From positions 186,001 through 250,000 of the forward strand of contig JAJSPD010000025.1 in NCBI GenBank assembly GCA_021307315.1: 64,000 bases of DNA, in the 5' to 3' direction. Position 1 is the stretch's first letter. Every line of letters begins with the position of its first letter. A model generated the notes under the pieces. The model saw only the letters and a program-made list of their open reading frames with translations, was not told the origin of the DNA and searched no databases. Below, in pieces: positions 45,997-57,500 of this stretch. The DNA is from Bisporella sp. PMI_857. Taxonomy: Eukaryota; Ascomycota; Leotiomycetes; Helotiales; Helotiaceae. The position numbers and the translations under genes were made by a program.

Positions 45997-46810
45997 TTAC
46001 AATGTTGCGAAGTCGATACCAAGACCAACCCCGTTTGCGCCAGTCGAGAACTTGAGAATTTCCTCTGTAGGCTTTCCAGGACTTTCGGTGCTCTGCTTAC
46101 TTTTTCCCATTCCAAACTCAACTCCACCTGCGCGACTTGTCACCTCTGTGACATTCATCTCCACATCCTCCATTTCGTCATCCTCATCCTCTTCATCACT
46201 ACCTTCGCTATCCAGACTGTGCCTCAAGCCGGTACGAATATTCTCAATGCCCATGGCTATTTCCTCCTCCGTGTACAAGACTTGAGATTCTTGCCTAACA
46301 TACGTATCGAGTCTGTCTTCAACCCATTCTACTGCCCATTTCCAAAACTTCTCGGGATCCTCTTGTGTATCGCTCGTAACCTCCGCTTCGATGGCACGAC
46401 CTTCGTCGATCCAGCTCTCAACCGCAAGATCAGGCTTTTTGCGTATCAATTGGGTCAGGAGATCTTCCTGAGTCCGTCCTGGATAATCCGTGAAAGGAAA
46501 GACAACAGTAGAATTCAATTGTTCGGATTGCTTTGCCCCATCCTCAACCAATTTACTGAGAGTTCCACCAATGATTGCAGTAGTTGTTTGAATGGAAGAC
46601 CTGCAGGACAGAGTTCATGTTAGATACTATTTCCAATCCCAGTTTGACGCATTAAAACGCGTACCATGGTGGCAGAGGATTGCCTGTGGCAATCCGATGC
46701 TGTAGAGACTGGATATTGTTCCGGAGAAGTGTGATTTGCATCCGCGCGCGATCGAGAGCTTTGAGATCGTCCGGACGAGGAGGTGGGATGCCCAGAGTTG
46801 GATGAGACAT
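45997..46810 (-). CDS. MED8: Mediator complex subunit 8
   Basis: This is a head-module subunit of the RNA polymerase II Mediator. The deduced protein is 249 residues from two exons; the intron is 46601-46664 and joins PLPPW-SSIQ. The N-terminal helix is DDLKALDRARMQITLLRNNI, then QSLQHRIATGNPLPPW, as in fungal MED8. A second conserved block is VFPFTDYPGRTQEDLLTQL, then RKKPDLAVESWIDEG. The C-terminal half is strongly acidic (EGSDEEDEDDEMEDVEM) and ends in a Gly/Leu-containing tail. Length fits fungal orthologues. The start at 46810 (MSHPTLG) is the first ATG of the exon. Confidence 0.9.
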
Positions 46811-47138
46811 TTCTTGTGCTTCTTGCGTCGAGATAAGATGTGATAATTCTTTGATCTGGGACCAGAAATTGTCACTGAGGACGCTTTGTCAAAATGGCTG
46901 AAAAGACCTATGTAAAGTACGAGGCTGTGAGGACAAGGCTATAAGGATAGTGCGGTATGATTCAGCCAATAGAGTGGACCAACCCATCTTCACCAGCTAC
47001 TCCCATGATGAGATCGCAAGCACTGATTCAGCTTTCCCGGTCTTCAAAAAGTGTTACATGGTCTATTTCACGATGTTATAGATTATACTGTATTCTATAT
47101 TCTCTTCCCGGCTCATGCTTCCTTTTAGCCGCTAGTCC
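46811..47138. other. Intergenic, MED8 upstream
   Basis: 328 bases that should hold the MED8 promoter. No specific motif was found. Confidence 0.4.
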
Positions 47139-49188
47139 TTAAATGAATCGCCCCCTCAACTTGTCTATCATCCTTCCCCTAGAAAATACTAGGGAGGCAA
47201 GAGCTGCGGCCAAAGCTCTCAGAATAACGGTATAATACATGTACCTACGGGCGAGCCTGCTCTCATAATCGAAATCAATTTCTATCCGTGTGAGCTTCCT
47301 TTTCAGATGGATGATCTGCCACTCATAACCGCTTCTACATACCATCCTAGTATGTAATGATCGTTTGTCGCATCGCCATGCCGTCCGGAGCGGTAGGGTC
47401 AGACTTAAATGCAGATATCCTCGCCGTCCGATTTGACCGATCACTCTTGATACTGGCGATATGATAAGCCTTGTCCAGGGGAACAAATCTTTGTCTGTCA
47501 GGCCAACCTCGTCAAGCTCCATCAGCCACCTGATTATCTTGGCCATCAATTCGCTATCCCAAAGATCTTCACTCAGGGAGCTGGTCTCGAATATCTCGAG
47601 GGCGTCATGTCTACTTTGGCGATGTCGCCGCTGGACGCCTGGTATCACCAACGCACGACCATCGACAGAGGAATTAGAGCCTGAATGACTCATATTCCCG
47701 AGCTTTATCATTGTCTTCACACATACATTGATTTCTTTCAGCTCACCAGTATTGTTATAATAATAGACCTCTGGGCCACAACCGCAGAACTGTGCCGTGA
47801 GATAACCACAAAGATATTGCAATTTCATTTGTGTGGCTTGCGAAAAAGATGCCAAGTTCTTCGACGTCCTTGCACGTTTCACGAGGGGTCAAATGGCCTG
47901 GTCCCATCACTCATATTCAGAAAGTATTTTTGCACGCTGCGAGAATACAGGATTGACATCATACAAGAAGTAATTTGAGCGTCCCAGAAAGATTAGCCCC
48001 TGCTTGAAGCTGACAGGCATCATAGTTGCCAGCCAATGTAAGGATCGTTTTAGAACTATGTTCAGAATCTTCCATGCTTGATCAAGGCTTTCGAAATACT
48101 CTGGCATACTTGTGATTAGATCTTGTCAATATGTGGTCTGTCTCAAATGAGCTTCTGGCAGCTTACGATCAGCAACAGTCATAATTTGGAGTTCTAAGTG
48201 CACTATCACCTGTATTATTTCGTCATCGACCATTGGTGCATGCCTCTCGACGTTTCTACCTCTTCCTTCTTCTAGCAAGCGCTGCTCTTCGACCATAAAA
48301 TTTATCATGCTGTGGACCTGCGCGACCCGCCCTGGCGTTCTCAAATCAGCATTGCCCAATTAAATAATTTATTCCAAGTTACTTATGACACAAACTGACG
48401 TAGAAATTTTGCTCCCAATGCACTATTAATGTATCCATGCGACAGCTAGAATGGGATTTTGCCGGCGAGAATGGCAGACTTACGGCCGCACCGTTATTGC
48501 TGTGGAATATCTCAAAATAGAAGAATAGAATGCTTGCTAGAAGGGTGATTTTATTGTTCGCAGATGAGGCGGCTGTCTCTTCTCGTATCGCTTTGATAGC
48601 TAATGCGTATTCTTCGTAGGCAAACTGACGCCGCCGCTTCTCATCTGAGTTGCTCGGCCAAATTCTGAGACTAAGAGCCCCGATGGCGATAATAGGATGG
48701 CGAATTGTTTTACTTGTCTCAGCTTGTAACATGAGCCGGCCCCATAGATTAGACCCGAAGTATTCTGCCAGCTGGCGGGATTGTTTTTGGACTCAACATC
48801 CTAAATGCCCGAATTTCTTGTTCGGTAGAAAACATATCGACCCACGGAACAGCAGGATTTTGGAAGCATCTTCTCGCGATTTAGGTACCAGAATCCGGCC
48901 GCAGCTAAAGGTTGACCACCTGTGCCCTATACTCTTTCCTCGGGATAAATACATCGAGTACCTCTCCCGTATTTCTGGTATTTTAGGCACTTTGGTATTA
49001 TCTCATCGCATTTGAGCTTTCGATTTTTACAATAGATGTATCAGAATATTCATTCGCCTTCAGAACAACACGCATGCTTTCGCTTCAGATTTTACTCACT
49101 TGCATAGAGGACAACCTGTTTTGACTTTTAGCCTGGAAGCTCTTTTTCCAGTTGTAGCATTATTGATTTCTTCCGAGTTTTGCTCCAT
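47139..49188 (-). pseudogene. Decayed Zn2Cys6 transcription factor gene
   Basis: A start at 49188 (MEQNSEEI) leads into a basic region and TGCPLC, then a GTGAGT donor at 49099. The matching acceptor position (49027-49028) reads AA instead of AG. The downstream frame continues as NRKLKCDEIIPKC, but the fifth cluster Cys is Tyr (codon 48978-48980, TAC for TGC). A TAG at 48927-48929 then stops the frame after YPEERV. Further down, pieces of a C6 regulatory domain lie in different frames: FSTEQEIRAFRML, QLAEYFGSNLWGRLMLQ, IIAIGALSLRIW and VDDEIIQVIVHLELQIM. The last part is a 247-codon open frame ending at 47139. The three N-terminal lesions fit G-to-A changes on the coding strand. An intron near the TAG could rescue that single stop but not the other lesions. 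Confidence 0.65.
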
Positions 49189-50071
49189 TACCTTGAAGAT
49201 CTTCTGGCGCAAACGCTAGATGGTAAGAGGATCAACTAGTATCTAACTATCAAGCTATTCCATCAATACATCTACATGCACCTCTTGAAGGTCAGATCCG
49301 GATATATGTCGAAAAGACGGTAAATTCCGCATCTCAACCCTACGATCACGACCTAAAGGTCACATCTATGTTCTTACTCGCGCCTCCTTAATAAGCTTTA
49401 ACTAAGATTATTTAGGCAGTTTTGTGGGCAAAACAGAGCAATGCCAATCTCCTGAGTGGTTAACGATCTATGCGGCTCCCTTGTACTTACAGCAAGGCCT
49501 GCGTGAAGTCCCTAAGATATCCTAAATATGGTTTCCGAAGAGGCGCGTCCGAATTTTCCGCAAATATAAACATCCTGAAGACGCTGCCCAAAGAAATACT
49601 TGGCCAGAGGGGTGTCTATGAAGGATTTTAAAGAAGCGTGTCCCTGTCATTTGCGGAGTTAAAGGTGCTACATGCCAGAGTTATGAAATAGTAAATCTAT
49701 ATTGTCAAACGGCACAAATCACATGCTTCTTGCCAAAGCACTATCGCACCTTATATATCGTTCAACATGTATCTAGCCAAGCCTTCCTCAGGCAATATGA
49801 GGTATACCGGACCTAGCGAGTCCAAGAAACTTGATAAACGGGAACACCGAGAATGCCCAAACATGAATTCGAAACTATCGTAGAAACAACTCCAAACTCG
49901 AAGACCTAAACCGGGAAGGAGTTCTTTACTGCTGCATCTGCGGATTCTAGGACTAGCTGGACAATGAGCTACAAAAGGAGTTCCAATATCCTCAGCAGAT
50001 TCAACACCAGAAGTCAGTATCCGCAGCTGTGGTTTGTTCATATATACTGTGGGAGAGCTTGTTATAAGGAC
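49189..50071. other. Intergenic interval
   Basis: About 880 bases with no supported feature. A 96-codon minus-strand frame at 49.75-50.04 kb is not recognised. Confidence 0.45.
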
Positions 50072-50512
50072 CAGTGAAAGTGATAGTATTATAATGATAT
50101 ATTGACCTTAAACCACCATACTGCCACTGAATGATATGATATTCTTACCTTGCATACGTACGTTGATTAAAATTAGCAATCTTATATTATATCGTAGCAT
50201 ACCGTAGTATTGTTATATACTATGTACGGTTATTTAATTCTTTTTTAATGCGTTTCATAATCTGTTTTACAACTTCGGAAATTTTTATAAAAATAATACT
50301 TATATTAATGCAAAAATACACATAAAACCTGTGCAAAACTAATCTTGGCGATATATAGTATTATCACTGTATAGTAGAGTATTAGAATTTTATATTGACA
50401 CTACTTTTTCTACAAGAATCTTTAACTAATACTAGCGTAGTATTGAAAATTAGATACCGTTTGTACTAAGGCGCTGTCTGCCAAGACAGCGCAATACTAT
50501 CGCTTTCACTGA
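50072..50512. mobile_element. AT-rich element bounded by 19-bp inverted repeats, with a subterminal hairpin
   Basis: CAGTGAAAGTGATAGTATT at 50072-50090 is answered by its inverted copy at 50494-50512 with one mismatch. The interior is very AT-rich and non-coding. Directly inside the right repeat is a perfect hairpin (50472-50493) with a 9-bp stem and loop GCCA, GC-rich against its AT-rich setting. I see no clear target-site duplication. It could be a small non-autonomous transposon of TIR type or a Helentron-like derivative. Confidence 0.5.
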
Positions 50513-51797
50513 TGAGAACAATTGCATCACTGACATGGGGTATTCAACAATAGGAATGAGAAAGGATTTATTCTGTTATACTACGTGGCAAGGAAAATAA
50601 CACCGCATGGTATCGTCTAGGTTTTGTTAAGCTCTCTCTCATGGGACCATCTTTGTACCTTAACATATCATATTTAGATGCGCCACAAATTACCTACTGA
50701 GAGGCTAAGATAATGAGGCTCAATCAGCTCAAATGTAGATATATATTTATAAATAGAACCAATTTGAAAAAATCATAAACCTTGTTTCTTAAATCGTGAG
50801 TTTAAAAATTGCAGGTTGCCTATCGTACAAAAGCACTTCGGCTTCGGTACCACCGATATCTTCCACTTTAATGTCCAATACTCGCCACGTATAAGGCACA
50901 TCTCCACATACACCCTCATCTGCTATATAAACTGACAAAAGGAATATTAGGGCTTAGTTTGTGAAAGTGTGACGGTGCAAACAGCCGCTAAAGCCTTGTT
51001 TAAAAGGACAGATACACCCTCAAAGCACTGGATAATACGTATCATTTAATATATCACAATAGACCAAAACTGGAATATGTCACTTTAAAGGCAGTTCAGA
51101 ATCAGGGCTGAAGGAGTCACAAGTGAGAAATTACATGCTAATTGTCACACACCTCAGGCGGACTGCCATACCAGTTATCTATCTTGATATGCTGATCATG
51201 CGCTTATCAAGCGAACTATGAGTCTGACCAGGATCAGCCAGCCTTTTCTCTTTTGGAACACGCCACATACGATGCACACCATTTTCTTTATGCCACACCC
51301 ATACTTGCATTTGGTATGCAGCACAGTCAGCGAATACGAGATCTGGAAGATGCTTCGCATATTAGCGCCATTGTGTCGAAGATGGAGCGGAACTCAAGTG
51401 CTGAGGAGAGTTCAGCTCTAGGGCAAATCCGGCCAATGAGGGGACGATATTCGCACGGCTCTGCAATCTACCCCATTTGCTCCCAAGTAGAAGATGGCAC
51501 AAGGCAACACATTTTTTGAGGCTTGGTTATTAGATCAGACCTCTAGATTGCATGCTCTGGATTGATGATGGAGGTGAGGTGAGAGTCTGGTGGGCAGGCT
51601 GGTTCATGCGGACACCGGCCACCACAATTGATTCAGCATATATCTCTGTCCATAATCCACATCAAAAATACTGAGAGGCTGGAGGATTCCGGCCCTAAAA
51701 TTTATATCCGCCTACTATACATAACAGATGTGCAAGTGGACATCGCGCATCGATACTTTATTATTGCTTCAGCAATCATAGTTTTGCATTCTTCAAG
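50513..51797. other. Intergenic interval
   Basis: 1.3 kb. Open frames at 51.2-51.5 and 51.63-51.95 kb are short and unrecognised; the last overlaps the start of the following gene in another frame. Confidence 0.45.
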
Positions 51798-52976
51798 ATG
51801 CCATACCTTGTTTCGTTCGTTGGAAAGCATGAGAAACCAGTCTCAGGTTCAAACCAACCAAGCAAACAAAGACGTCGGCTTCAAAAAGTACCCAAAGGCG
51901 TGGCGCGCAGTTCTTGCGAAGGTGTTCTGGATGCTGGATTATATTTAGTTCGTACTGAACGGCCGGCCGGCTATGACGGTGGTGCAGATGCAGAGCTGAC
52001 AGGGATCAAGTCAAGTTTCGCCCAACCTGATACGAGTATTTGCACAGGAACTAGAAGATATTCTCTTCCGCCATCATCAGCGTCACTCACTTCTCTCAAT
52101 TCTATTAGCATTTACTCGAAAGAAACTATGGATTTCGAATTGCTCAAGAGAACTAGAGCCAAAACTCCATGCTTTTGGATTGGACAGCTGGATAGGAAGC
52201 CTCGCTTAGATGATGATTCTGTATTGGACGAGGAATCTGGCGATACGAAGGATGCAGCAGAAATACTCTCAAATTCATACCAAGCTCAATTACCTCCACG
52301 GGCATACACACCATTCGATGAACAGGAGTTCCCGCGACCCTGGAAAACTGTGAGGAAAATTAAAGGCCAACAAAGCCTTCGAGAGTTAGTCACGTGTGAC
52401 CGGCCATCCACGGGCAGTTCTTCCGACACAGAGACTCTTGTCGGCACGGCAACACCAAAGTCGCAGGCATCGCCGACGTCAAGCTGCTTTCCCTCTCATT
52501 TATCTCGTGATTCAAAAGATTCAATTCGGGATAAACCAAAGGAGAATCATAACATCGGGTTTCGTATTTGTCTTGATATGCTGACGAATGAGTTGGCAAA
52601 TGGCCTGTTCAAACAACACCCTGTTGAAGATCTTGACAGAGCATCTGGTTTGCAGATTATGCTCATGATCGAGGCCTATGAGTCTGTGCAACAACATCTG
52701 CGACAAGAAATCCAAGAGCTGCGTAGCACGGGACAGGCTTGCGATCAGTTTTCAACCGTTGAAGATATGCTGGACAATTGGCTTGAAGCCTTGTATGCGC
52801 TCTATGAGCAATCCGACGCCAAGAAGAGTCAGATATTTAGTCGTCCTATGTCTTACTTCCATGATGGATTATCGAAGACTATGAAACCAGATTCATTTGA
52901 TCCTGAGAGTCCTGATGTGTTTTATGACTGTGAAGGTCTAGGGCAGAGACATCCGATTCGGAGGACACGAACCTGA
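51798..52976 (+). CDS. Uncharacterised fungal protein with conserved C-terminal helical region
   Basis: A single exon of 392 codons beginning MPYLVSFVG. The first about 250 residues are Ser/Thr/Pro-rich and look disordered (SLPPSSASLTSLNSISIYS). The last third is helical and looks conserved: GFRICLDMLTNELANGLFK, then DRASGLQIMLMIEAYESVQQ, HLRQEIQEL and MLDNWLEALYALYEQ. This resembles a class of hypothetical proteins found widely in filamentous ascomycetes. I cannot assign a function. There is no signal peptide or membrane helix. Confidence 0.7.
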   Translation: MPYLVSFVGKHEKPVSGSNQPSKQRRRLQKVPKGVARSSCEGVLDAGLYLVRTERPAGYDGGADAELTGIKSSFAQPDTSICTGTRRYSLPPSSASLTSLNSISIYSKETMDFELLKRTRAKTPCFWIGQLDRKPRLDDDSVLDEESGDTKDAAEILSNSYQAQLPPRAYTPFDEQEFPRPWKTVRKIKGQQSLRELVTCDRPSTGSSSDTETLVGTATPKSQASPTSSCFPSHLSRDSKDSIRDKPKENHNIGFRICLDMLTNELANGLFKQHPVEDLDRASGLQIMLMIEAYESVQQHLRQEIQELRSTGQACDQFSTVEDMLDNWLEALYALYEQSDAKKSQIFSRPMSYFHDGLSKTMKPDSFDPESPDVFYDCEGLGQRHPIRRTRT

Positions 52977-53016
52977 GGTGGAGTTTTCCGACATGTGGAA
53001 AAGGCCACAATTTCAG

Positions 53017-53331
53017 CTATGCTGATGTGCTGTTTATCTCAATGATCGCAGAGCCGGAGCGTTGGCAACGATTGATTATCATCCTTATTTGAATGAGCAT
53101 GGAGGCTGCATCGGTACGCGCTTGGTAGGCATCAAGACATTGACGATACGCCTTGGTAGCTCCCAGAAGATTCCCAAAAGACCTCTGTGATGGCGTGAGG
53201 TTGGCCTCTTGTTGTAGAAAGATACCAATCCAGGAACGAGCGTCTTCGAACATTACATATTCTGTACTTTGTCGAAGACGGATACTCGCAAGATCGAGCT
53301 TTTGGCCGAAACAGGAAAGCCTTTGGGCCAT
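53017..53331 (-). CDS. Possible small helical protein
   Basis: An ATG-initiated frame of 104 codons, convergent with the preceding gene and separated by 40 bases. It is predicted helical (LASIRLRQSTEYVMFEDARSW, LLGATKAYRQCLDAYQ) with no signal peptide. The composition looks protein-like, but I recognise no family. It could be a gene or the last exon of a longer one. Confidence 0.4.
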   Translation of the reverse strand: MAQRLSCFGQKLDLASIRLRQSTEYVMFEDARSWIGIFLQQEANLTPSQRSFGNLLGATKAYRQCLDAYQARTDAASMLIQIRMIINRCQRSGSAIIEINSTSA

Positions 53332-54048
53332 GCTAGGATGTCCTCAGTGTAATATTCTACTTTACCAAGCTTTCAAATGCCATATATGAGTGAAGCTAAG
53401 GCTATGCTGGGTGTGTGGATGGGCTATCTCAGGAAACGAAAGGCTTGTGTGGCGTGGTCAAAGAGAACTCGAAGGCAAGTAATGAAAATGAGAGCCGGAT
53501 TGAAGGAAAGTTGAGAGACTTTTGTCGCTAAATAATGTATAATACGGCAGACGGTTTAGGATTCAGTAGATCACATAATATCGGGTTTGATGGCGTGGCG
53601 ATTCCTCATGTCCCATACTGAAATTAGCTCCTACTAAGATCAGTGAATATCTTATTCGCTGGAGCTGCTGCTCTCCAGAAAGCAGTCTGGTGGATGATAG
53701 CACCAACCCCAAATCAATGATGATATTGGAATTTCATGACACGTCACGTGTATCATCGGGCTCAGTTACCTCATAACTTCTTTATCAAGAACTTGAGATG
53801 CGTGCAACATGGTATGAATGTTGCGAGGTGTTTTGGCCATTCAGAATCTCGTACAACCCGAAACCCGGGCTACATATTGCCCTGCTCATACCAAGCGCTC
53901 AAGAGAAAAATGATGATGTCAAGAATGAATCATGTATTGTTCGAGTATAACTAGATACGAAAAGCATTTATATCCGAATTGAGGAAGCTGAATTATTGTA
54001 AGCTGTTACAATCGGTATCTCGCAACAATAAATATCATATCTCTCAGA
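53332..54048. other. Intergenic interval
   Basis: 717 bases; no supported feature. Confidence 0.4.
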
Positions 54049-54662
54049 ATGCCCCAAAACGTCGAAGGACTCACGCCGGAGAGCGATACCTCGGCCAAGG
54101 CTCAGTATGACACCAAAACCCCTAAATCAGAGTAAATTACCGACTTCTATGGCATCGTCGACCATTTGAAGATCGGTCTCCTGACCACGCAACGTCCAAA
54201 CGTTGGCCTGGTGTCTCGCAGCATGGCAATTGCCAAACGCGACGGACCAGACTTCATCTTCCTGGCTAACAAAACAGCCAGAAACTCAAAGACCTGGAGA
54301 GCTCCAATGACGTCCAAGTGACCTTTCAGGGCTCCAGAACCCAGAACTGGGTCTCGATTCCAGGGACTGCAACCACGACCTCTAACGAGGATCCGAGGAT
54401 CAAGGAGTTGTATAACCTGAGCATCAAGGCTTGGTTTGGCGATCTGGGCGATGGGAAACATGATGGCAGCGCGGAGGGCCCTAGAGTATCGTTGATCGAG
54501 GTGAAGAGCAAGCACGTTGCTTATTGGAAGTCGACTGTTGGTGCTGTGGGGTTCGTTAAGGAATTTGGCGTTGGAGCTTTGACTGGACAGGTTGCGAGTA
54601 TTGGTATCCTGAGACCGCTGCTTGAAAGCGATCTGGAACTGGCTAGACGTGAGAAGGCTTAA
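54049..54662 (+). pseudogene. Disrupted bli-3-like (pyridoxamine-phosphate-oxidase-fold) gene
   Basis: The sequence encodes a close relative of the blue-light-inducible protein Bli-3, a general-stress-type FMN-binding split-barrel protein, but with two lesions. The frame opens at 54049 (MPQNVEGLTPES) and meets TAA at 54133-54135, where the family would have Gln or similar. It then continues in the same frame through DHLKIGLLTTQRPNVGLVS, SMAIAKRDGPDFIFLANK. A one-base loss near 54271-54276 then shifts it into the frame of DLESSNDVQVTFQGSRTQNW, then IKAWFGDLGDGKHDG, VSLIEVKSKHVAYWKSTVG and the stop at 54662. The rest is well preserved, so inactivation looks recent. A sequencing error could explain one lesion but hardly both. 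Confidence 0.83.
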
Positions 54663-55054
54663 ATACCTGGAGGTTTTTGTAGCAGCGAATCACAGAAGAA
54701 ATTTGATGAGTGCTGTTTATGATTCAATACATGAATTTCAGGGTGATGTATAATATTATGGTTTCATTAGTGCCTGGCACAAGGAAGGCCATAAAATCTC
54801 CCCAAGTCCGTTATTCACTTGCATATCCCATGAATTTTAGCATATTAGAGTCATGTGAATATGTACGATCCTTTCGCATGCTTTCCGCCTATTGGAAATA
54901 TTATTCATCTGGGAGGAACACTCTACTAAGCCCTAATAAAACTGGCCAAACCGACCGCCATGGCGACTACATTGCCCCTTGCGACTCAAATTCCTCTTGC
55001 CGGAAAAAAAAACAAACGATTCCGAACTACAGTCGCCATATACTATCATCTACG
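54663..55054. other. Intergenic interval
   Basis: 392 bases. The frame of the next gene is open through most of this stretch, so an earlier start cannot be excluded. Confidence 0.35.
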
Positions 55055-55699
55055 ATGCCTTCTACTCGCTCAGGTGCTGTGTACATGCCCGAGTCTAAAA
55101 ATAGAAAGCGCAATGCTGTCAACCAGATTATGATGTCTGTATTAAACAAGAAAAAGCTCCAAGACATGGCTGAGAACACTTGCGAAACATCTTTCGCATT
55201 CAAGGTGCCTGGAAGCTTCGAGGACGCTGAAGACAATGGCGATAATGAAGATAAAAATAAGGATCAGAATGAGGCAGAAAACCAACCTTATATAACAATT
55301 ATAAAGAGTAATCAGAATTACCATGGTACCGGAGTCAAAGCTGAGACTTGGAGGACTCACAAAGGAACACAATCTGTTCGCAAAACCGATGGATACGATG
55401 AAGCCGGTGGGGCTGGGGAGACGCTTACATTATATTCGGAAGCTCAAATTCGTCAAATATACAAGGAAACTCGCGCAATCCATAGAAAAACTCACCGATA
55501 CGTCATGTACGGCTCAGAGGATGAGAAGAAGAATATCAAAATCTCCAAGAAACGTGATTCAAAAAGAAGAAAGGTACTTCAAATCCGCGCCGAGACTCAA
55601 GCGATCAAGGATAGAACTCGTCGCTTCTTGATGGACAATAGAGATGATGATGACAGAGAAGCAGACGAGAGAACTTCATGCTCTTCGCCGGAGAAGTAA
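55055..55699 (+). CDS. Uncharacterised charged protein
   Basis: The start MPSTRSGAVYMPES at 55055 gives 214 residues, though the frame stays open back to about 54710. The protein is highly charged and Lys/Arg/Glu/Asp-rich, with an acidic stretch near residues 55-75. A repeated line, ETRAIHRKTHRYVM and ETQAIKDRTRRFLM, points to an internal duplication. No known domain was found; it is probably nuclear or disordered. Confidence 0.5.
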   Translation: MPSTRSGAVYMPESKNRKRNAVNQIMMSVLNKKKLQDMAENTCETSFAFKVPGSFEDAEDNGDNEDKNKDQNEAENQPYITIIKSNQNYHGTGVKAETWRTHKGTQSVRKTDGYDEAGGAGETLTLYSEAQIRQIYKETRAIHRKTHRYVMYGSEDEKKNIKISKKRDSKRRKVLQIRAETQAIKDRTRRFLMDNRDDDDREADERTSCSSPEK

Positions 55700-56319
55700 G
55701 GCTGGTATAACTCCCGCCAAGAGTCATGCCCATATTCTTTATATGAAGAGTTCCGACCCGCCGTCCAAGACCATGAAGAGTTAAATGGTACGGCCGTTCA
55801 ACTTATGACGATCAATCTCGGCCATAAGTCGAAGAGAGACTGATATCGGAATCACAGTATGGAAGTGGATTCAAGACGAAACTTGATAGTGACCCACAGT
55901 AATGACCATACAGTTTACGACCTGCGCTTGCTGTGCCAAATGAGGTGCTACTGAGGAGCAAAACGAGACGCGGATACGTTCTGGATCTAGAGCTGAATGG
56001 CATTATATGGAGAACCAATATCCGAAAAATCTATAGCAGGGTCATCTCCTATGACCACTTCACTTCCTAACCAGGTGCAAGGTGACTATGGATAAGGTTG
56101 AGAAGACATGTGAGCCGAAGGGACATGCAGACAAAAAAATTCAATCACTATTTTTACTGTGAAGTCTGAAAAGACAGTCGCACCTTCACTAATTTCATGT
56201 TATGTACACTCTCGATCCCCAAGAAATTCGTGTATACAGGTTTCCTTGAGGTCCTCCTAAGTTTCAGTCTCGATCACTTTCGTAGACATTCCATTAGTAA
56301 AGAAAGCCTTCGAAGGAAC
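55700..56319. other. Intergenic interval
   Basis: 620 bases; no supported feature. Confidence 0.4.
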
Positions 56320-57500
56320 TTAAGACCTCAAATAGTTCACAACTGCTGTATAAGCTGCCTTAGGCTTGTAGCTCGAGTCGAACAAAAGACAATTTGTGCT
56401 TGGCCTCCACGAGTCCGGGCTATACATAATCATTAGCAAGTTTTCTGATATTCGGATCTGGCAACCAAAGTTTATAACCGATAACCTCGGAAGACTTACT
56501 CTCGTATACCCCAGACAGTGATGCCAATGCACTTTGGCTGCTCAACACAAGCTCGAAAGACTGCGACGTAATCATTCGAAGAAGCACCAGCGATATCAAC
56601 TTCCGTGAGCGCAAGCTCCGACACGCCGGAGCCAGCCAGAGTCGATAACGCTCCCGCCGTTCCAGAAGATTGACCACTGCCTAGATGCGTCTGCGAACCA
56701 ATCCCATCAATGGGGATCCCAGCCGCCAGCCACTTCTTGACAAGGTTAGCCATTCCAGTCGTCTTTGCATACGAGGCGGAATCCAGGTTATAGTCGTTGA
56801 TGTACAGCTTCACGGTGGGATCAGCGGCCCTTGCAGCATCAAAGGCGATCTTGACGAATCCCTCGCCGAGCACGCGAGAGAAGACACTGTCTCGCAAGCC
56901 ACCTTGCTCGCTCAACATCTCGTTGATCACGTCCCAGGCGTAGATCTTGCCTTTCCACTGGGTCATGGTCTTGGTGACGTGGTTTTGGATCACGCTGGTG
57001 AGAGTCGTTGAGCTGGAAATGGATGAGACCCATCCCGGGAGCTGAGAATGCCAGACCTGTACAGATGGATCATAATAAGCCAGGTTCATGATACACGAGA
57101 AATATTTTACTCACAAGAGTATGGCCGCGAATGACCTTGTTGTTTGTGGTTGCGAAATTGACAAGCGCATCAGCAGTGGTGAACCTAAAGTTGTTTTGCG
57201 AAGCTGCCTTTATGTCAGTTATGACCTTAGGCTACGTATACTAATAAAGAAGTTCTTACATTCAATAGTATCCCATTTCATGCTGTTCTCTGGAGTGACC
57301 TGGCCCATATAGTCATTGATGATCTGGGCATTCTGACTAACGCTGAAACGGCCTTGGTCTGTCGCTACGCCTACATACTTCTTACCCTTCGCTTTGAACG
57401 CAGCATCTATGCTACCCACAGTCTGTCTTTCCGCGATGATCGGAGAACCGACCACTGCGAGAGGGACAGTCAAGGACGCTAGATAGATATAAAAATGCAT
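56320..57500 (-). CDS. Secreted endo-1,4-beta-xylanase, family GH10
   Basis: This enzyme cleaves xylan in plant cell walls. The deduced product is 328 residues from four exons; introns are 57204-57259, 57057-57114 and 56420-56499. The signal peptide is [19 protein letters not shown]. It is a single GH10 catalytic domain with no cellulose-binding module: [28 protein letters not shown], the acid/base Glu156 in [23 protein letters not shown] and the nucleophile Glu262 in ALTEVDIAG. It ends as [26 protein letters not shown]. The last intron separates WGIRD from the final exon. A GGCTAAA box lies about 290 bases upstream. Confidence 0.96.
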
